Shown here: positions 37,656 to 47,727 of the stretch, piece by piece
How the letters are laid out: each line of letters starts with the position of its first letter
How positions within the stretch are numbered: the stretch's first letter is position 1
NCBI RefSeq assembly: GCF_001485575.1
Contig: NZ_BCNB01000006.1
Coordinates: forward strand, 1,550,001 to 1,614,000
Source: Haloarcula sp. CBA1127
GTDB taxonomy: Archaea; Halobacteriota; Halobacteria; Halobacteriales; Haloarculaceae
Length of the DNA: 64,000 nucleotides
Direction: 5' to 3'
Program-made: the position numbers and the translations under genes
The notes under the pieces: model-generated
Seen by the model: only the letters and a program-made list of their open reading frames with translations
The model's database searches: none
What the model was told of the DNA's origin: nothing

Positions 37656-37784
37656 ATGACCGACTACGCCAGTATGCGAAAGGCGATCGAAGAGACGAAA
37701 GAGTCGTTCGATTCAGTCGAACGGTTCCAACGTCGGTCAGCCCTCTGCCCCTGGTTAGACGTGCCGCTCCGAGATGAGCCGTAA
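37656..37784 (+). CDS. Possible 42-residue protein, unknown
   Basis: Open frame MTDYASMRKAIEETKESFDS through CPWLDVPLRDEP. It has an acidic, helix-prone composition normal for haloarchaea and a TATA-like TATAATC about 35 bases upstream. The sequence is not recognised and could be a remnant; another short frame overlaps its end from 37775. It precedes trkA by 160 bases on the same strand. Confidence 0.35.
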   Translation: MTDYASMRKAIEETKESFDSVERFQRRSALCPWLDVPLRDEP

Positions 37785-37943
37785 GCGGCTTGAAGACTAC
37801 ATCGTCACCGATGAATCAGCACTCGTTCATCGCCGGGTTCGATAGCCCGGCCGCCCCCATGGGGTTGGCCCGCCGGCCGGATGAAAATACACTTCACCCA
37901 CCGGTGGAAAGCTGATGCACATGTATCAGGCGGAGGCGCAGCC

Positions 37944-39275
37944 GTGTATATCGTAATCGTCGGCGCGGGCGAGGTCGGTTCGAACATCGCCGAAAGCCTC
38001 GCGGAAAGCCACGAAGTCGCCGTCGTAGATATCGATCCTGACCGTGTGGAGAGCCTGATGTACGAGGCCGATGTGCTCGGTGTCGAAGGGGATGGTGCGG
38101 AACTCGACACGCTCTCGGAGGCCGGTATCGAGAAAGCCGACGTACTCATCGCCAGCACCGACGATGACGAGACGAATATCGTCACCTGTGGGACGGCGAT
38201 AACGGCCGCTGACCCGTTCACTATTTCCCGCGTCAAGAGCGCGAAGTTCCTCCGGACCTGGGAGAAATCCGGGGGCGCTTTCGGCGTCGACCACATGGTT
38301 GCGACAAACCTGCTTACTGCGGAGAATATCGCCCGAGTAATCGGGCTTCCAGGCTCGCGGGACGTGGAAACATTCGTCGACGGACAGGTCCAGATGGGTG
38401 AGTTCGAGGTGCGTGAATCCAGTCCGATTGCGGACCAGACCGTTGCGGAGGCCGACCGCTACGAGTCACTAACCTTCGCTGCCGTGTTGCGCGGTGACGA
38501 AGTCATTATCCCACGCGGCGAGACCGTTATCAGGGAAGGTGACGACATCATCGTCATCGGTAGTTGCGAAAGCGTTCGTCTGTTTGCAACTGAAATCGCA
38601 CCGGAGTCAAAGACGACGCAGAATGTCCTCATCGTCGGCGGAAGCGACGTCGGCTATCACACCGCACGACTGCTTCAGGATCGCGGTATCAAGCCACGGC
38701 TCATCGAGCAAGACCACGACAGGGCGCGCGAACTCGCGGAGGACCTGCAGGGAACAACCGTACTGGAAAGTGATGCAACGGATAGCGAATTCCTCGAACG
38801 GGAACACGTCTCAGACGCCGACGCCGTGGTTGCGACACTCGATAGCGACGAAAAGAACCTCTTGGTGACACTGCTGGCCAAGCGGCTCGGTGCGGAGCGA
38901 ACCGTCGCCGTCGTCAACTCCGGCGAGTACGTCGACCTGTTTGAGGCCGTCGGCGTCGACGTGGCGGTCAATCCCCGCGAGACGACCGCCGAAGAGATCA
39001 CGCGGTTCACCCGAGAGTACGACGCGACAAAGGTGGCTATCATCGAATCCGACCGCGCCGAGGTACTGGAAATCGAGATAGCCGCCGACAGCGTCCTCGC
39101 TGGGCGACCGATCCAGGAGTCGGTACAGGAACTGCCGACCGGCGTGGTCATCGGGGCCATCAGCCGCGACGGCGAACTGGTCATCCCCCGTGGTGATACC
39201 GTCATCGAACCCGGCGATCACGTCGTGGTGTTCGTCGACGCTGACTGCCTGGAAGCGGTCAACGACAAATTGTAG
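37944..39275 (+). CDS. trkA: Trk K+ transport regulatory NAD-binding subunit TrkA
   Basis: 443 residues from the GTG at 37944, preceded by GGAGG at 37932-37936. An upstream ATG at 37881 would give a 21-residue non-homologous extension. It gates Trk/Ktr potassium uptake by binding NAD(H) or nucleotides. It has two tandem RCK units, each a Rossmann domain (YIVIVGAGEVGSNIAESLAE near residue 1 and NVLIVGGSDVGYHTARLL near 225) followed by a TrkA-C domain (GDEVIIPRGETVIREGDDIIVIG and RDGELVIPRGDTVIEPGDHVVVF). No trkH is adjacent, so its channel partner lies elsewhere. Confidence 0.94.
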   Translation: MYIVIVGAGEVGSNIAESLAESHEVAVVDIDPDRVESLMYEADVLGVEGDGAELDTLSEAGIEKADVLIASTDDDETNIVTCGTAITAADPFTISRVKSAKFLRTWEKSGGAFGVDHMVATNLLTAENIARVIGLPGSRDVETFVDGQVQMGEFEVRESSPIADQTVAEADRYESLTFAAVLRGDEVIIPRGETVIREGDDIIVIGSCESVRLFATEIAPESKTTQNVLIVGGSDVGYHTARLLQDRGIKPRLIEQDHDRARELAEDLQGTTVLESDATDSEFLEREHVSDADAVVATLDSDEKNLLVTLLAKRLGAERTVAVVNSGEYVDLFEAVGVDVAVNPRETTAEEITRFTREYDATKVAIIESDRAEVLEIEIAADSVLAGRPIQESVQELPTGVVIGAISRDGELVIPRGDTVIEPGDHVVVFVDADCLEAVNDKL

Positions 39276-39332
39276 CCGTGCCGAGGGGGGCGCTCCCAAG
39301 GGATTAAGCCTGTCTCCCGCCTCAGCCAGTGT

Positions 39333-39644
39333 ATGGCTCCCGTTGCGGACCGTATCGTGCTCTCGTTTGCCCCCAGCGCCGCCGATGGGGACCCGTGGTC
39401 TGGCGTCGATACCGAGTGGATAGTCGACGAACTGCGCGGGGACATCTATCAACAGTACCTCCGACGCGCCCACGGCGGCCCGGTGGCCGTCGGCGAGGAG
39501 TGGGACGAGTTCGTGAGCTGTGGCTGTGCAACGCCACAGGACGTGGTGTTGCGTGTCGAACGCATTGAGGGCGGAACAGCACTCGGCGACACGACAACGC
39601 TGGACGTTCATCCCCGTGACGACGCCGAGGCAGTGTCACAGTAG
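39333..39644 (+). CDS. Conserved hypothetical protein, 103 residues
   Basis: Short acidic protein MAPVADRIVLSFAPSAADGD with a GCATPQDVVLRVERI block near residues 66-80. No domain is recognised. A TATA-like GATTAAGCC around 39302-39310 lies about 25-30 bases before the ATG, consistent with leaderless transcription common in haloarchaea. Neighbours are trkA upstream and phoU downstream on the same strand; a functional link cannot be shown. Confidence 0.65.
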   Translation: MAPVADRIVLSFAPSAADGDPWSGVDTEWIVDELRGDIYQQYLRRAHGGPVAVGEEWDEFVSCGCATPQDVVLRVERIEGGTALGDTTTLDVHPRDDAEAVSQ

Positions 39645-39769
39645 TCGGTTTTCGCTGTCGGGTATGCCTGTCCCTGCATAGCACGTCCGCCGCACCGCGA
39701 CGCCGGCCGGTATCGGGAGATATTGGGAGAAGGGAAAGGCTGATGCATACCACTAGCACATTCCGGACT

Positions 39770-40450
39770 ATGCCACGCGATTCCTATCAGGAGGGACTGA
39801 ACTCGCTCCGCGAGGACGTCCTCTATATGTCAGAGATCGTCCTCGAACGGCTCCGGCTTGGTCTGGACGCGCTCGAACAGAAAGACGAAGAGATGGCCCG
39901 AGAGGTCATCGAGGGCGACCACGAAATCAATCAGCTGTATCTCGACCTCGAACAGGACTGTATCGACCTGCTGGCGCTGCAACAGCCGGTCGCGTCCGAC
40001 CTCCGCTTTATCGCTGCGTCGTTCAAGATCATCACCGACCTCGAACGCATCGGTGACCTCGCCACGAACCTCGGCGAGTACTCGCTCACTGCTGAACGCG
40101 ATGTGTACCCCGAAGTCGACATTCAGGATGTCGCCGACGTGACCATCGAGATGGTCGAAAACGCCATGGAAGCCTACCGCGACCAGGACGCCGACCAGTG
40201 CTATACCATCGCCGACATCGACGACGAGGTCGACGAACGGTGTGAGGCGGCCTCCGAGATGGTCGTTCGTGACCTCATCGAGCGCGAAATCGACGCCGAC
40301 TCCAGCGAAGCCGAAATCGAGCAACTGATGGCTGACGTGTCCCGGCTCCTGCTGACGATTCGTGACATCGAGCGCGTCGGGGACCACGCGGTCAACATCG
40401 CCGCGCGGACGCTGTACATGGTCGAGAACGACGACGACCTCATCTACTGA
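39770..40450 (+). CDS. phoU: PhoU family phosphate-signalling protein
   Basis: 226 residues from the ATG at 39770 (MPRDSYQEGLNSLREDVLYM); an in-frame ATG nine codons upstream is less conserved. All-helical, two PhoU three-helix repeats: helix pair around residues 15-95 with VIEGDHEINQLYLDLEQDCI, DLRFIAASFKIITDLERIGD, and the second around 115-210 ending LLLTIRDIERVGDHAVNIAA. The conserved E/D-x3-E/D-x2-D metal-site patterns are visible. PhoU represses the phosphate regulon or transporter. A second, different PhoU lies with pst at about 59 kb. Confidence 0.92.
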   Translation: MPRDSYQEGLNSLREDVLYMSEIVLERLRLGLDALEQKDEEMAREVIEGDHEINQLYLDLEQDCIDLLALQQPVASDLRFIAASFKIITDLERIGDLATNLGEYSLTAERDVYPEVDIQDVADVTIEMVENAMEAYRDQDADQCYTIADIDDEVDERCEAASEMVVRDLIEREIDADSSEAEIEQLMADVSRLLLTIRDIERVGDHAVNIAARTLYMVENDDDLIY

Positions 40451-40451
40451 A

Positions 40452-40595
40452 CCTTTTTCATCGTCGGGTCGCCGAAGGCGACCGCTCTCTGCACACGGGC
40501 GCGAAGCGCCCGTTCGCATGGTCAGCGGGACCGAAGGTCCCGCTCGACTCGAAAAACGTTCATGAAAAAGGCCGAGCACGGCACGCCGTGCTCGG
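40452..40595 (+). repeat. Structured RNA-like element: three GAA-loop hairpins within a 10-bp stem, plus an 11-bp hairpin
   Basis: Just after phoU, CCTTTTTCAT (40452-40461) is perfectly complementary to ATGAAAAAGG (40562-40571). Between them lie three perfect hairpins, each with the loop GAA: 7-bp stem at 40467-40483, 7-bp stem at 40496-40512 and 8-bp stem at 40525-40543. A fourth inverted repeat with 11-bp arms and a two-base centre occupies 40572-40595. Stems differ in sequence while the GAA loop is constant. It could be a transcript terminator/processing region, a small RNA or a mobile-element scar. Confidence 0.6.
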
Positions 40596-40793
40596 TGAAA
40601 CCGCGCTCGCTCCGCTCGCGCGGTATGCATCACTGGAACTACAGCAGCACGAAACCGCGACAGCCACACGCCTCCCCAACCGACTGCGTTGCTCGGCTCG
40701 CTTTGCTCGCCTGTGCGACTCGTCCCTCGCGCTTGCGACGCGGCCGTCGCCGCGACGGCGCGCGCCCGAGACTGCTGTCGAGATCAGAGCGAC

Positions 40794-41543
40794 CTACTGC
40801 GGCGTTTCGGGCGTGTCGTCGCCCACCAGTCCCGAGTCAGTGATGCGGAACTGAGCCGTATCGCCGGCCGGTTTGGCGCGGTGTTTCTCCAGCGTGGCGC
40901 GTCGGTTGCCGCCACGGAACCGGTCCAGACGGACGATAGCGCCCGACCAGTGGTTCAGGGTGTGGCCACCAAGCGCCGTCGAGCGGTCGCTGTCCGGGTC
41001 GGTGAACACCTGATTCGTGTACAGGACGGCGATGTCGTGTTTGCGGGCCAGCGAGAGCAGGTGGGTAATCTGGCGGGCCACGTCCCGTAGCGTCTCGCCA
41101 CCGTCCTCGTCATCCCGGCGGAGCCGGTAGAACCCGGTCGCGCTGTCCAGCACGATAAGTTCGACCTCGGCGGCGAACTCGGCGGCGTCCTGCACGGCCT
41201 CGGCCTGCTCGTCGTAGTCCAGCGCCTCCGTGATGATGAGCCGGCCGGCGAGGTCATCCACAGTCTGAGCCGTCCCGCGTGCGCGGCCGCTGGCGACCTG
41301 CTCCATCCGGTCAGCCGAGAGCCCTTCGGTGTCGATGTACAGTGCCGCGTCGCCAGCGGCGGCGACTTCCATCACCGCCGAGAGGGCGAAATTTGTCTTG
41401 CCGGCCGCTGGCGGGCCGTACACCTGCGTGACCGCACCGCGCTCCAGCCCACCACCCAAGAGTTCGTCAATCGCGTCACACCCGGTCGGGACGTACTCGC
41501 TCACGGGCAGTGGTTGGGCAGGTTCGGATAAAAACGCTCGCAA
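40794..41543 (-). CDS. radB: DNA repair and recombination protein RadB
   Basis: Archaeal RecA/RadA paralogue, 249 residues at the longest start; a GTG 13 codons in (VSEYVPTGCDAIDELLGGGL) is a plausible alternative and matches typical RadB length. Walker A GPPAAGKTNF is near residue 43-52, and Walker B is VELIVLDSATG near 130. It lacks the N-terminal HhH domain of RadA, as expected for RadB. It modulates RadA filament formation in recombination. The downstream 3' flank contains GC-rich simple motifs. Confidence 0.93.
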   Translation of the reverse strand: MRAFLSEPAQPLPVSEYVPTGCDAIDELLGGGLERGAVTQVYGPPAAGKTNFALSAVMEVAAAGDAALYIDTEGLSADRMEQVASGRARGTAQTVDDLAGRLIITEALDYDEQAEAVQDAAEFAAEVELIVLDSATGFYRLRRDDEDGGETLRDVARQITHLLSLARKHDIAVLYTNQVFTDPDSDRSTALGGHTLNHWSGAIVRLDRFRGGNRRATLEKHRAKPAGDTAQFRITDSGLVGDDTPETPQ

Positions 41544-41546
41544 CTC

Positions 41547-42385
41547 TCAGTCCCGGCGGGGGAGAAAGCGGTCAATAGTTTCGCTCACAGCGTCGGGGTC
41601 ATCCAGTTGCTCACGCGCGAACCGCATATCGAGGTCCCAGTGCCGGTGAAGCACAATCCCCTCGTCGGTAGTGCTGTAGCCATTGAATGAGTCCCATGTG
41701 GCGACTGTCTTACCGAATGGGATCGATCGTTCGATGCCGGCCCCACTGAGGGTGTAGGTACGTGCCTGGGTTCTATTAAACGGCATCGTCGCAACCGGGA
41801 GCAGGAACTGACCGACCGACCAGAGCCACGTGCTGTGTTCGGTCAGGAATACGACACCAAAACTCGCACAGCCAACGAGGAATACCGGAAGCATCGTCAG
41901 GACCAGCCGGTTCCGAGCGCGGTCGGGCCAGCCGGCGGTAAACGATTCGTACTCGGTTACGTCGGCTAGAACTACATCGGTGTAGCGCGAGCGTGCAATG
42001 AAGCTCATCGCCAGACCAGGGACGACCGCAGCGAGCATTCCGAAGAAAAATCCAACGAGCGCCAGAGCACCGTATTCCGGCGCAAAAAAGAGTGTGGCAA
42101 TCGCGTAGCTAGCCGCAAAAAGTAGCGGGAGCCAGCGGGCCTGTGATCCCCCAGCGCAACCGCGAGACCGGGCCGTCGCCACGTCGCGAGCCACCCGAGG
42201 CCGGTGACGACTGCAACAGTCAGGAGCGCGACGATGTAGAGGGCAGCGTCGGCATCGACGCCACCCCAGACCGCAGTCGCCGTGACCGTCGGCGCGACGG
42301 CCAGCAGCGCAACGAACAGGCCAAGCACAAACGCAAACATACCGTCAGTGCTTCGGTCAGCCCGCTTGGCGGCGATTGTTGACAT
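41547..42385 (-). pseudogene. Polytopic membrane protein, split by a one-base indel in a G-run
   Basis: Two minus-strand frames form one protein of about 279 residues. The 5' frame (from 42385) gives MSTIAAKRADRSTDGMFAFV with membrane helices LGLFVALLAVAPTVTA and ALYIVALLTVAVVTGLGWLA. It reaches RRPGLAVALG, after which the other frame continues SQARWLPLLFAASYAIATLF with several more helices and a soluble end around FNRTQARTYTLSGAGIERSI. The shift lies at 42148-42152, five C on the plus strand; adding one base restores a continuous frame. No function is recognised. It is just upstream of radB on the same strand. Confidence 0.75.
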
Positions 42386-42561
42386 ATCTCAGAAATGACT
42401 ACGGTAAAATAAAAAATGGTCGACCTGTCTGCCTGTGGCGGGCCGGCATATCCAACGAGTACCGCCGTGACGGCGTCGGCAGACCGACCATAGATAGCGG
42501 AGTCGGGACGGTCATCCTGACACGCCAGCACGCGTAAGTGAGTTGCGGAGTAATTACGGTC

Positions 42562-43329
42562 GTGATTGTCGTCGCCACCGAAGACTTCGAAGTGTACCAT
42601 GGAGTCGTCAACGAGCTACGCGACCGTGGCGTGGCGTTCACGACTATCGAACCGGGCGACGAATGGCCCGAGGAGGCGGCTGTCGCGGTCATCGCGGCGG
42701 GGGAGTCGGTCGAAATCCCCGACGGTATCGACCTCGTGCAGGCGGACCCGGACACACCGCGTCGCGCCGTCGAAGCTGTTATCTCGACGCTCCGGGGTGG
42801 CGACGGTCGCACCGTCATCGGTATCGACCCCGGCGAACGGCCGGGTGTCGCGATTCTCCACGGCGACATGGTCGTTGCAGCGTTTCAGGTGCCCGCGGCG
42901 GACATCACCGAAATCGTCCGCGAGGAAGTCGAAGACGCGGTCGACCCGGTCGTTCGCATCGGCGACGGCGCGCGGCTCGTCGGCGCGCGCATCATCGACG
43001 AGATCCAGTCCGTGCCGGTCGAGCTGGTCGACGAAACAGGAACGACGCCGTACCTCGGCTCCGGGGCACGCGGGATGGGCGACGTGCTGGCCGCGGTCAA
43101 CATTGCCCGCCTCGACGGCGAGGAAATCGAAAGCCGGACCATTGAGCCCACGCCCGGCGAACTCCAGAAAATCAAGGACCGCTCGCGGGAGGCAAGCGAT
43201 ACAAATCGGGCGATCAGCGAGGACCTCGCCCGGCGGGTCGCGACCGGCGCGCTCACCGTCGAGGAGGCGCTAGCTGAACATGACAGCGACAGTCCGACCG
43301 CCGACGAGAGCGAACCCGACAACGGATAG
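42562..43329 (+). CDS. Conserved haloarchaeal protein with an RNase H/RuvC-like motif
   Basis: 255 residues from the GTG at 42562 (VIVVATEDFEVYHGVVNELR). An in-frame GTG at 42538 is possible but gives an unusual leader. The N-terminal 75 residues look like a small alpha/beta domain; the central part has VIGIDPGERPGVAILHGDMV (about residues 93-112), which matches the first strand and catalytic-Asp motif of RuvC/RNase H-like folds. The C-terminus is acidic with a helical IKDRSREASDTNRAISEDLA. A nuclease or nucleic-acid-binding role is possible but not shown. Confidence 0.72.
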   Translation: MIVVATEDFEVYHGVVNELRDRGVAFTTIEPGDEWPEEAAVAVIAAGESVEIPDGIDLVQADPDTPRRAVEAVISTLRGGDGRTVIGIDPGERPGVAILHGDMVVAAFQVPAADITEIVREEVEDAVDPVVRIGDGARLVGARIIDEIQSVPVELVDETGTTPYLGSGARGMGDVLAAVNIARLDGEEIESRTIEPTPGELQKIKDRSREASDTNRAISEDLARRVATGALTVEEALAEHDSDSPTADESEPDNG

Positions 43330-43331
43330 CG

Positions 43332-44653
43332 CTACTCTCGGACCATCCGCTCGGCCCGCTGCATCACCTCGCGGACGGGGAGTCCGGTCGCGTCCGCGAC
43401 GGCCGCGGCGTTGTCGTACTCCGCGCTCACGTCGAACACCGTGCCGTCGGTGTCGCTTGCGACTTTGACCGTGACCTCGAACTGTTCGCCGTCGACAGAG
43501 AGTACAACCGTCTCGTACTCCCGGTCGGCGACCCAGCGGTGGCCGGCCCCGGATTCGCGCACGCCGAGCGTCCCGGTCGCTTCGGCGAGACGGCGCGCGA
43601 CCCGCTCGGCGTCTTCCGGTCTGCAGATGACCTTGATGATGTGGCCGGGCCGTGATTTCTTCATCGTCGTCGGCACTATCGACACATCACGTGCGCCGAC
43701 ATCCGGGAGCGAGCGCTGGAGGTCGCCAAGCACCTCTGGCGGAGCGTCGTCGACGTTCGTTTCGAGCACCGTGATTTCGTCGCGGCGGAGTCGTCCCGCG
43801 CTGTCGCCGACCATCGCCCGCAAGACGTTGGGGCGGTCGTCGAGGTCCCATCCGCCAGCGCCGTACCCCGACGCGTCGATGTCGAGCGGCGGGAGCGACT
43901 CGGTCCCGTCAGCGATATGGGCGAGAATCGCCGCGCCGGTCGGCGTCAGGAGCTCCCTGTCGATGGGGCCACCCTGCAGCGACCAGTCGGCTTGCTCCGC
44001 AATTTCGACCACCGCGGGAGTCGGAACCGGGTAGGTGCCGTGGCTCATCTCCACGGTGCCGCCCCCGTCGCCAGCGGCGTTGTTACGACCTGCTCGACGT
44101 CGAGATCATCCAGCAGGAGGCAGGCCCCGACGATGTCGGCGATGGCGTCGTCCGCCCCGACCTCGTGGAAGTGTGTGTCGTCGAGGTCCGTCCCGTGAAC
44201 TGAGGCCTCGGCCTCGCCGAGTATCTCGAAGATTGCCAGCGCATCCGCCCTGACAGCCCCCGGCAAGTCCATCCCCTCAACGAGTTCGACGACCTCGGCG
44301 TACGTTCTGCTTGGGCCGTGACCCTCTGCGTGGGTGTGGTCGTGGTCGCCGTGGGTATGAGAGTGTGCGTCGTCCCCAGTGTGGCCGTGTTCATCGTCGT
44401 GAGAATGGGAATGCGAGTGGTCGTTGTGAGTGTGGTCGTGGGAATCGTCGCCATCACAGGCGGTGTCGGATAACAGCACTTCGACGCGCGTTGCAGCAAT
44501 CCCGCAGCGGTCACCCTCGGAGACAGCGTACTCGATATCCAGTGTGTCCTCAACCACCGACAGGGCGTCGCGGTCGGCTCCGGCAGCCAGCAGCGCCCCC
44601 AGAAGCATATCACCGGCCGCGCCCATCCGGCCGTCGAAAGCGAGTGTTCGCAT
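43332..44653 (-). CDS. larC: LarC-like nickel-pincer cofactor synthesis protein with in-gene frameshift
   Basis: LarC inserts nickel into the pincer cofactor of lactate racemase-type enzymes, using CTP. The N-terminal part (start ATG 44653, MRTLAFDGRMGAAGDMLLGA) includes a His/Asp-rich insertion (HDHTHNDHSHSHSHDDEHGH) likely to bind nickel, and ends in VVTTPLATG. The C-terminal part continues in another frame from GGTVEMSHGTYPVPTPAVVE to VMQRAERMVRE at 43332. The switch falls at five C on the plus strand (44062-44066); one added base makes a single frame of 441 codons. In Lactobacillus larC a programmed frameshift is known, so slippage is possible, as is a sequence error. Confidence 0.85.
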
Positions 44654-44699
44654 ACCCGGAGGGTCAGGCCGCGCCAGTAAAAGCCCTCTTGCTACGTCC

Positions 44700-45116
44700 T
44701 CAAGTCCGGCGGACGATGTGGATATCGTAGTCTTCGCCGTCTGTGACTTCGCCGATAGGGACGACGATGTCCTCAGTGTCGTCGCTGCCGAGGAACACGA
44801 CGCTGGCGTCGACATCGCGGGCGGTCTGTCTGATCGTCGTCGACAGTTCGCTGGTGGAGTGAGCGCTTACGTCGTCGTAGCGGAGTTCAGAGTCGTCGGT
44901 CGCCTCCTCGATCTTGCGCCGGAGGTCGTCAGCGGCGGTTTCGGCGGCGAAGTCCTCGGTCGGGTCGACGCGACGGCGGCGCTCGGCGTAGTCGGCCCCG
45001 GTCGGGATGAACGCGACGGCGACGACGTCCTCGTCGAGGGCCGCGGCGTAGGAAACGGCACGGTCGAGCGCGGCGTCTGCGAGCGGTGACCCGTCGAAGG
45101 GAACGAGAAATACCAT
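44700..45116 (-). CDS. Universal stress protein (UspA family)
   Basis: 138 residues from the ATG at 45116 (MVFLVPFDGSPLADAALDRA); the longer frame upstream is not conserved. The alpha/beta Usp fold is suggested by the first-strand Asp in VPFDGS, by AVAFIPTGADYAERRRRVDP, and by VDASVVFLGSDDTEDIVVPI where the usual ATP-binding G-x2-G-x9-G(S/T) is only partly matched. It may therefore be a non-ATP-binding Usp. It precedes larC on the same strand with 46 bases between them. Confidence 0.82.
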   Translation of the reverse strand: MVFLVPFDGSPLADAALDRAVSYAAALDEDVVAVAFIPTGADYAERRRRVDPTEDFAAETAADDLRRKIEEATDDSELRYDDVSAHSTSELSTTIRQTARDVDASVVFLGSDDTEDIVVPIGEVTDGEDYDIHIVRRT

Positions 45117-45316
45117 ATCGGCGCTATCGCGTCCAGCCTTATGAAACGCGGCGATGGCGGCAGCCTGTGTTACCGCCACTCAAGCCGGAGGGTATTTGCC
45201 ACTTCTGTGCGGTATGCTATTAGGTATCATATAAACCCGTCGCCCTGCGTCTTGGCCGCCGGTAGCATAAAGCATATCTCCGGGGCTACCCGAGTTCGTT
45301 GTAAGCAGGCTCTACT

Positions 45317-47542
45317 ATGAACGAAGTCCAATTGGAAGTGGCGAAAGCGTACCCGAACGATTCGGGGCGCGGTATCGCCAGACTCGACCCCGATACGTTG
45401 CTGCACCTCAAGCTCTCTCCCGGCGACATCATCGAGATCGAAGGGAGCGATACGACCGCGGCCAAGGTGTGGCGGGCTGACCGGCAGGACTGGAACACTG
45501 ACACCGTCCGCATCGACGGCTTCACGCGCCAGAACGCCGACGTGGGCATCGGCGAGCGCGTCACCATCCGGAAGGCCGAGGCCGAGAAGGCCGACAAGCT
45601 CGTCCTCGCGCCGCCCGAAGAAGCGTCGGTCCAGTTTGGTTCCGACGCCGCCGGCATGGTTAAGCGGCAGATATTGAAACGGCCGGTCGTCGAGCGCGAC
45701 ATCGTCCCGGTGATGTCATCGACGAATCATCCGTTCATGCGTTCGCCCGGGCAGGCCATCCCGCTCATCGCCGTCGAGACAGAGCCCGAGGGCGTCTGTC
45801 TCATCACCGAGGACACCGAGGTGGAACTCCGCGAGGAACCGATCTCCGGCTTCGAGAAGACCGGCGGCGGCATCACCTACGAGGACATCGGCGGGCTGCA
45901 AAACGAGATCCAGCGGGTGCGAGAGATGGTCGAGTTGCCGATGAAACACCCTCAGATCTTCAAGAAGCTCGGCATCGAGCCGCCACAGGGGGTCCTGCTC
46001 CACGGCCCGCCCGGCACCGGGAAGACGCTGCTTGCGAAGGCTGTCGCCAACGAGACCTCTGCTAGTTTCTTCTCTATTGCCGGCCCCGAGATCATCTCGA
46101 AGTACTACGGTGAGTCCGAACAGCAGTTACGCGAGATCTTCGAGGACGCGAGCGAGGAATCGCCCTCGATCATCTTCATCGACGAGCTGGATTCCATCGC
46201 GCCCAAGCGCGAGGACGTAACCGGTGAGGTCGAGCGCCGTGTCGTCGCCCAGCTACTGACAATGATGGACGGCCTCGAATCACGAGGGCAGGTCATCGTC
46301 ATCGCCGCGACGAATCGCGTCGACAGTGTCGACCCAGCGCTGCGCCGTCCCGGCCGCTTCGACCGCGAGATCGAGATCGGCGTGCCGGACGAGGTCGGTC
46401 GCGAGGAAATCCTCCAGATCCACACCCGCGGTATGCCGCTGTCCGACGACGTGAACCTCGCGAAGCTGGCGACGGACACGCATGGCTTCGTCGGGGCCGA
46501 CATCGAGAGTCTTACGAAGGAGGCCGCGATGAAGGCGCTCCGCCGCTACCTCCCCGAGATCGATCTGGACGAGGAGGACATTCCGCCGAGCCTCATCGAC
46601 CGGATGATTATCAAGCGGGACGACTTCAAGGGCGCACTCAACGAGGTGAGTCCATCGGCGATGCGGGAGGTGCTGGTCGAACTCCCGAAGATGTCCTGGG
46701 ACAACGTTGGCGGGCTCAGCGGGCCCAAAGAGCAGGTTCAGGAGGCCGTCGAGTGGCCGATGAACTCCCCGGAGAAGTTCGAACGCATGGGCGTGACGCC
46801 GCCGTCCGGAGTGCTGCTGTACGGCCCACCCGGCACCGGCAAGACGCTCATGGCGAAAGCCGTCGCCAACGAGACCGACGCGAACTTCATCTCGGTCCGT
46901 GGCCCACAGCTGCTCTCGAAGTGGGTCGGCGAGAGCGAGAAGGCCATCCGACAGACGTTCCGGAAGGCCCGCCAGGTGGCTCCGACCATCATCTTCTTCG
47001 ACGAACTCGACTCGCTGGCACCGGGTCGGGGCGGCGAGATGGGGTCGAACGTCTCCGAGCGCGTCGTCAATCAGCTCCTGACCGAACTTGACGGGCTGGA
47101 AGAGATGGAAGACGTGATGGTCATCGGCGCGACCAACCGGCCGGATATGATCGACCCGGCGCTGATCCGTTCGGGTCGATTCGACCGGCTGGTGATGATC
47201 GGCGAGCCCGACGTCGAGGGCCGCGAGCAGATCCTGAAGATCCACACGGACGACACGCCGCTGTCGCCCGACGTGAGCCTGCGCGAACTGGCCGAAGTCA
47301 GCGATGGGTTCGTCGGCTCGGACCTCGAATCCATCGCCCGGGAAGCTGCCATTGAGGCACTCCGTGAGGACGACGACGCGGCGGAAGTCGAGATGCGCCA
47401 CTTCCGGCAGGCGATGGATAGCGTGCGCCCGACGATCACCGACGACATCCGCGAGTACTACGAGCAGATGGAAGAGGAGTTCAGGGGCGGCTCCAGCCCG
47501 CAGCGGCAGGCCGGGAGCGGCGGCCGGATCGGCTTCCAGTAA
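45317..47542 (+). CDS. cdc48: Cdc48/VAT-type AAA+ ATPase
   Basis: 741 residues, hexameric unfoldase that feeds substrates to the proteasome. The N-terminal double-psi barrel domain (residues about 1-180) begins [20 protein letters not shown]. The D1 ATPase has Walker [15 protein letters not shown] near 230 and Walker [16 protein letters not shown]2 has [14 protein letters not shown] near 502, [15 protein letters not shown] and second region of homology [20 protein letters not shown]. The C-terminus is acidic, with no clear HbYX motif. Promoter-like CATAAAGCATATC lies about 45 bases upstream. Confidence 0.97.
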   Translation: MNEVQLEVAKAYPNDSGRGIARLDPDTLLHLKLSPGDIIEIEGSDTTAAKVWRADRQDWNTDTVRIDGFTRQNADVGIGERVTIRKAEAEKADKLVLAPPEEASVQFGSDAAGMVKRQILKRPVVERDIVPVMSSTNHPFMRSPGQAIPLIAVETEPEGVCLITEDTEVELREEPISGFEKTGGGITYEDIGGLQNEIQRVREMVELPMKHPQIFKKLGIEPPQGVLLHGPPGTGKTLLAKAVANETSASFFSIAGPEIISKYYGESEQQLREIFEDASEESPSIIFIDELDSIAPKREDVTGEVERRVVAQLLTMMDGLESRGQVIVIAATNRVDSVDPALRRPGRFDREIEIGVPDEVGREEILQIHTRGMPLSDDVNLAKLATDTHGFVGADIESLTKEAAMKALRRYLPEIDLDEEDIPPSLIDRMIIKRDDFKGALNEVSPSAMREVLVELPKMSWDNVGGLSGPKEQVQEAVEWPMNSPEKFERMGVTPPSGVLLYGPPGTGKTLMAKAVANETDANFISVRGPQLLSKWVGESEKAIRQTFRKARQVAPTIIFFDELDSLAPGRGGEMGSNVSERVVNQLLTELDGLEEMEDVMVIGATNRPDMIDPALIRSGRFDRLVMIGEPDVEGREQILKIHTDDTPLSPDVSLRELAEVSDGFVGSDLESIAREAAIEALREDDDAAEVEMRHFRQAMDSVRPTITDDIREYYEQMEEEFRGGSSPQRQAGSGGRIGFQ

Positions 47543-47727
47543 CTCTGACTCTCTCGGTCCTGCTCCTCGCTGCGATTCGAGCACGGTTTTTCGGTTTTGC
47601 TGTCCCGATCAGCAATGCCCTTCCGCCAGCTGCACAATACCTGTGGATAATTATTAGATAAACTATAAAACCGGTGCTTGTTTCTCCTTTCGAAGCCCCC
47701 TTTCGGGTCCCAGGTGTATAGGGGGTG

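Noticed and set aside
40596-40793. Further GC-rich mirror-like motifs such as CTCGCTCCGCTCG as extra hairpins
   Set aside because: They are mirror rather than inverted repeats over most of their length and so do not form good stems; common haloarchaeal intergenic sequence.
46280-47584. 434-residue antisense frame within cdc48
   Set aside because: A long stop-free antisense frame is expected opposite a GC-rich acidic gene; it has no independent motifs.
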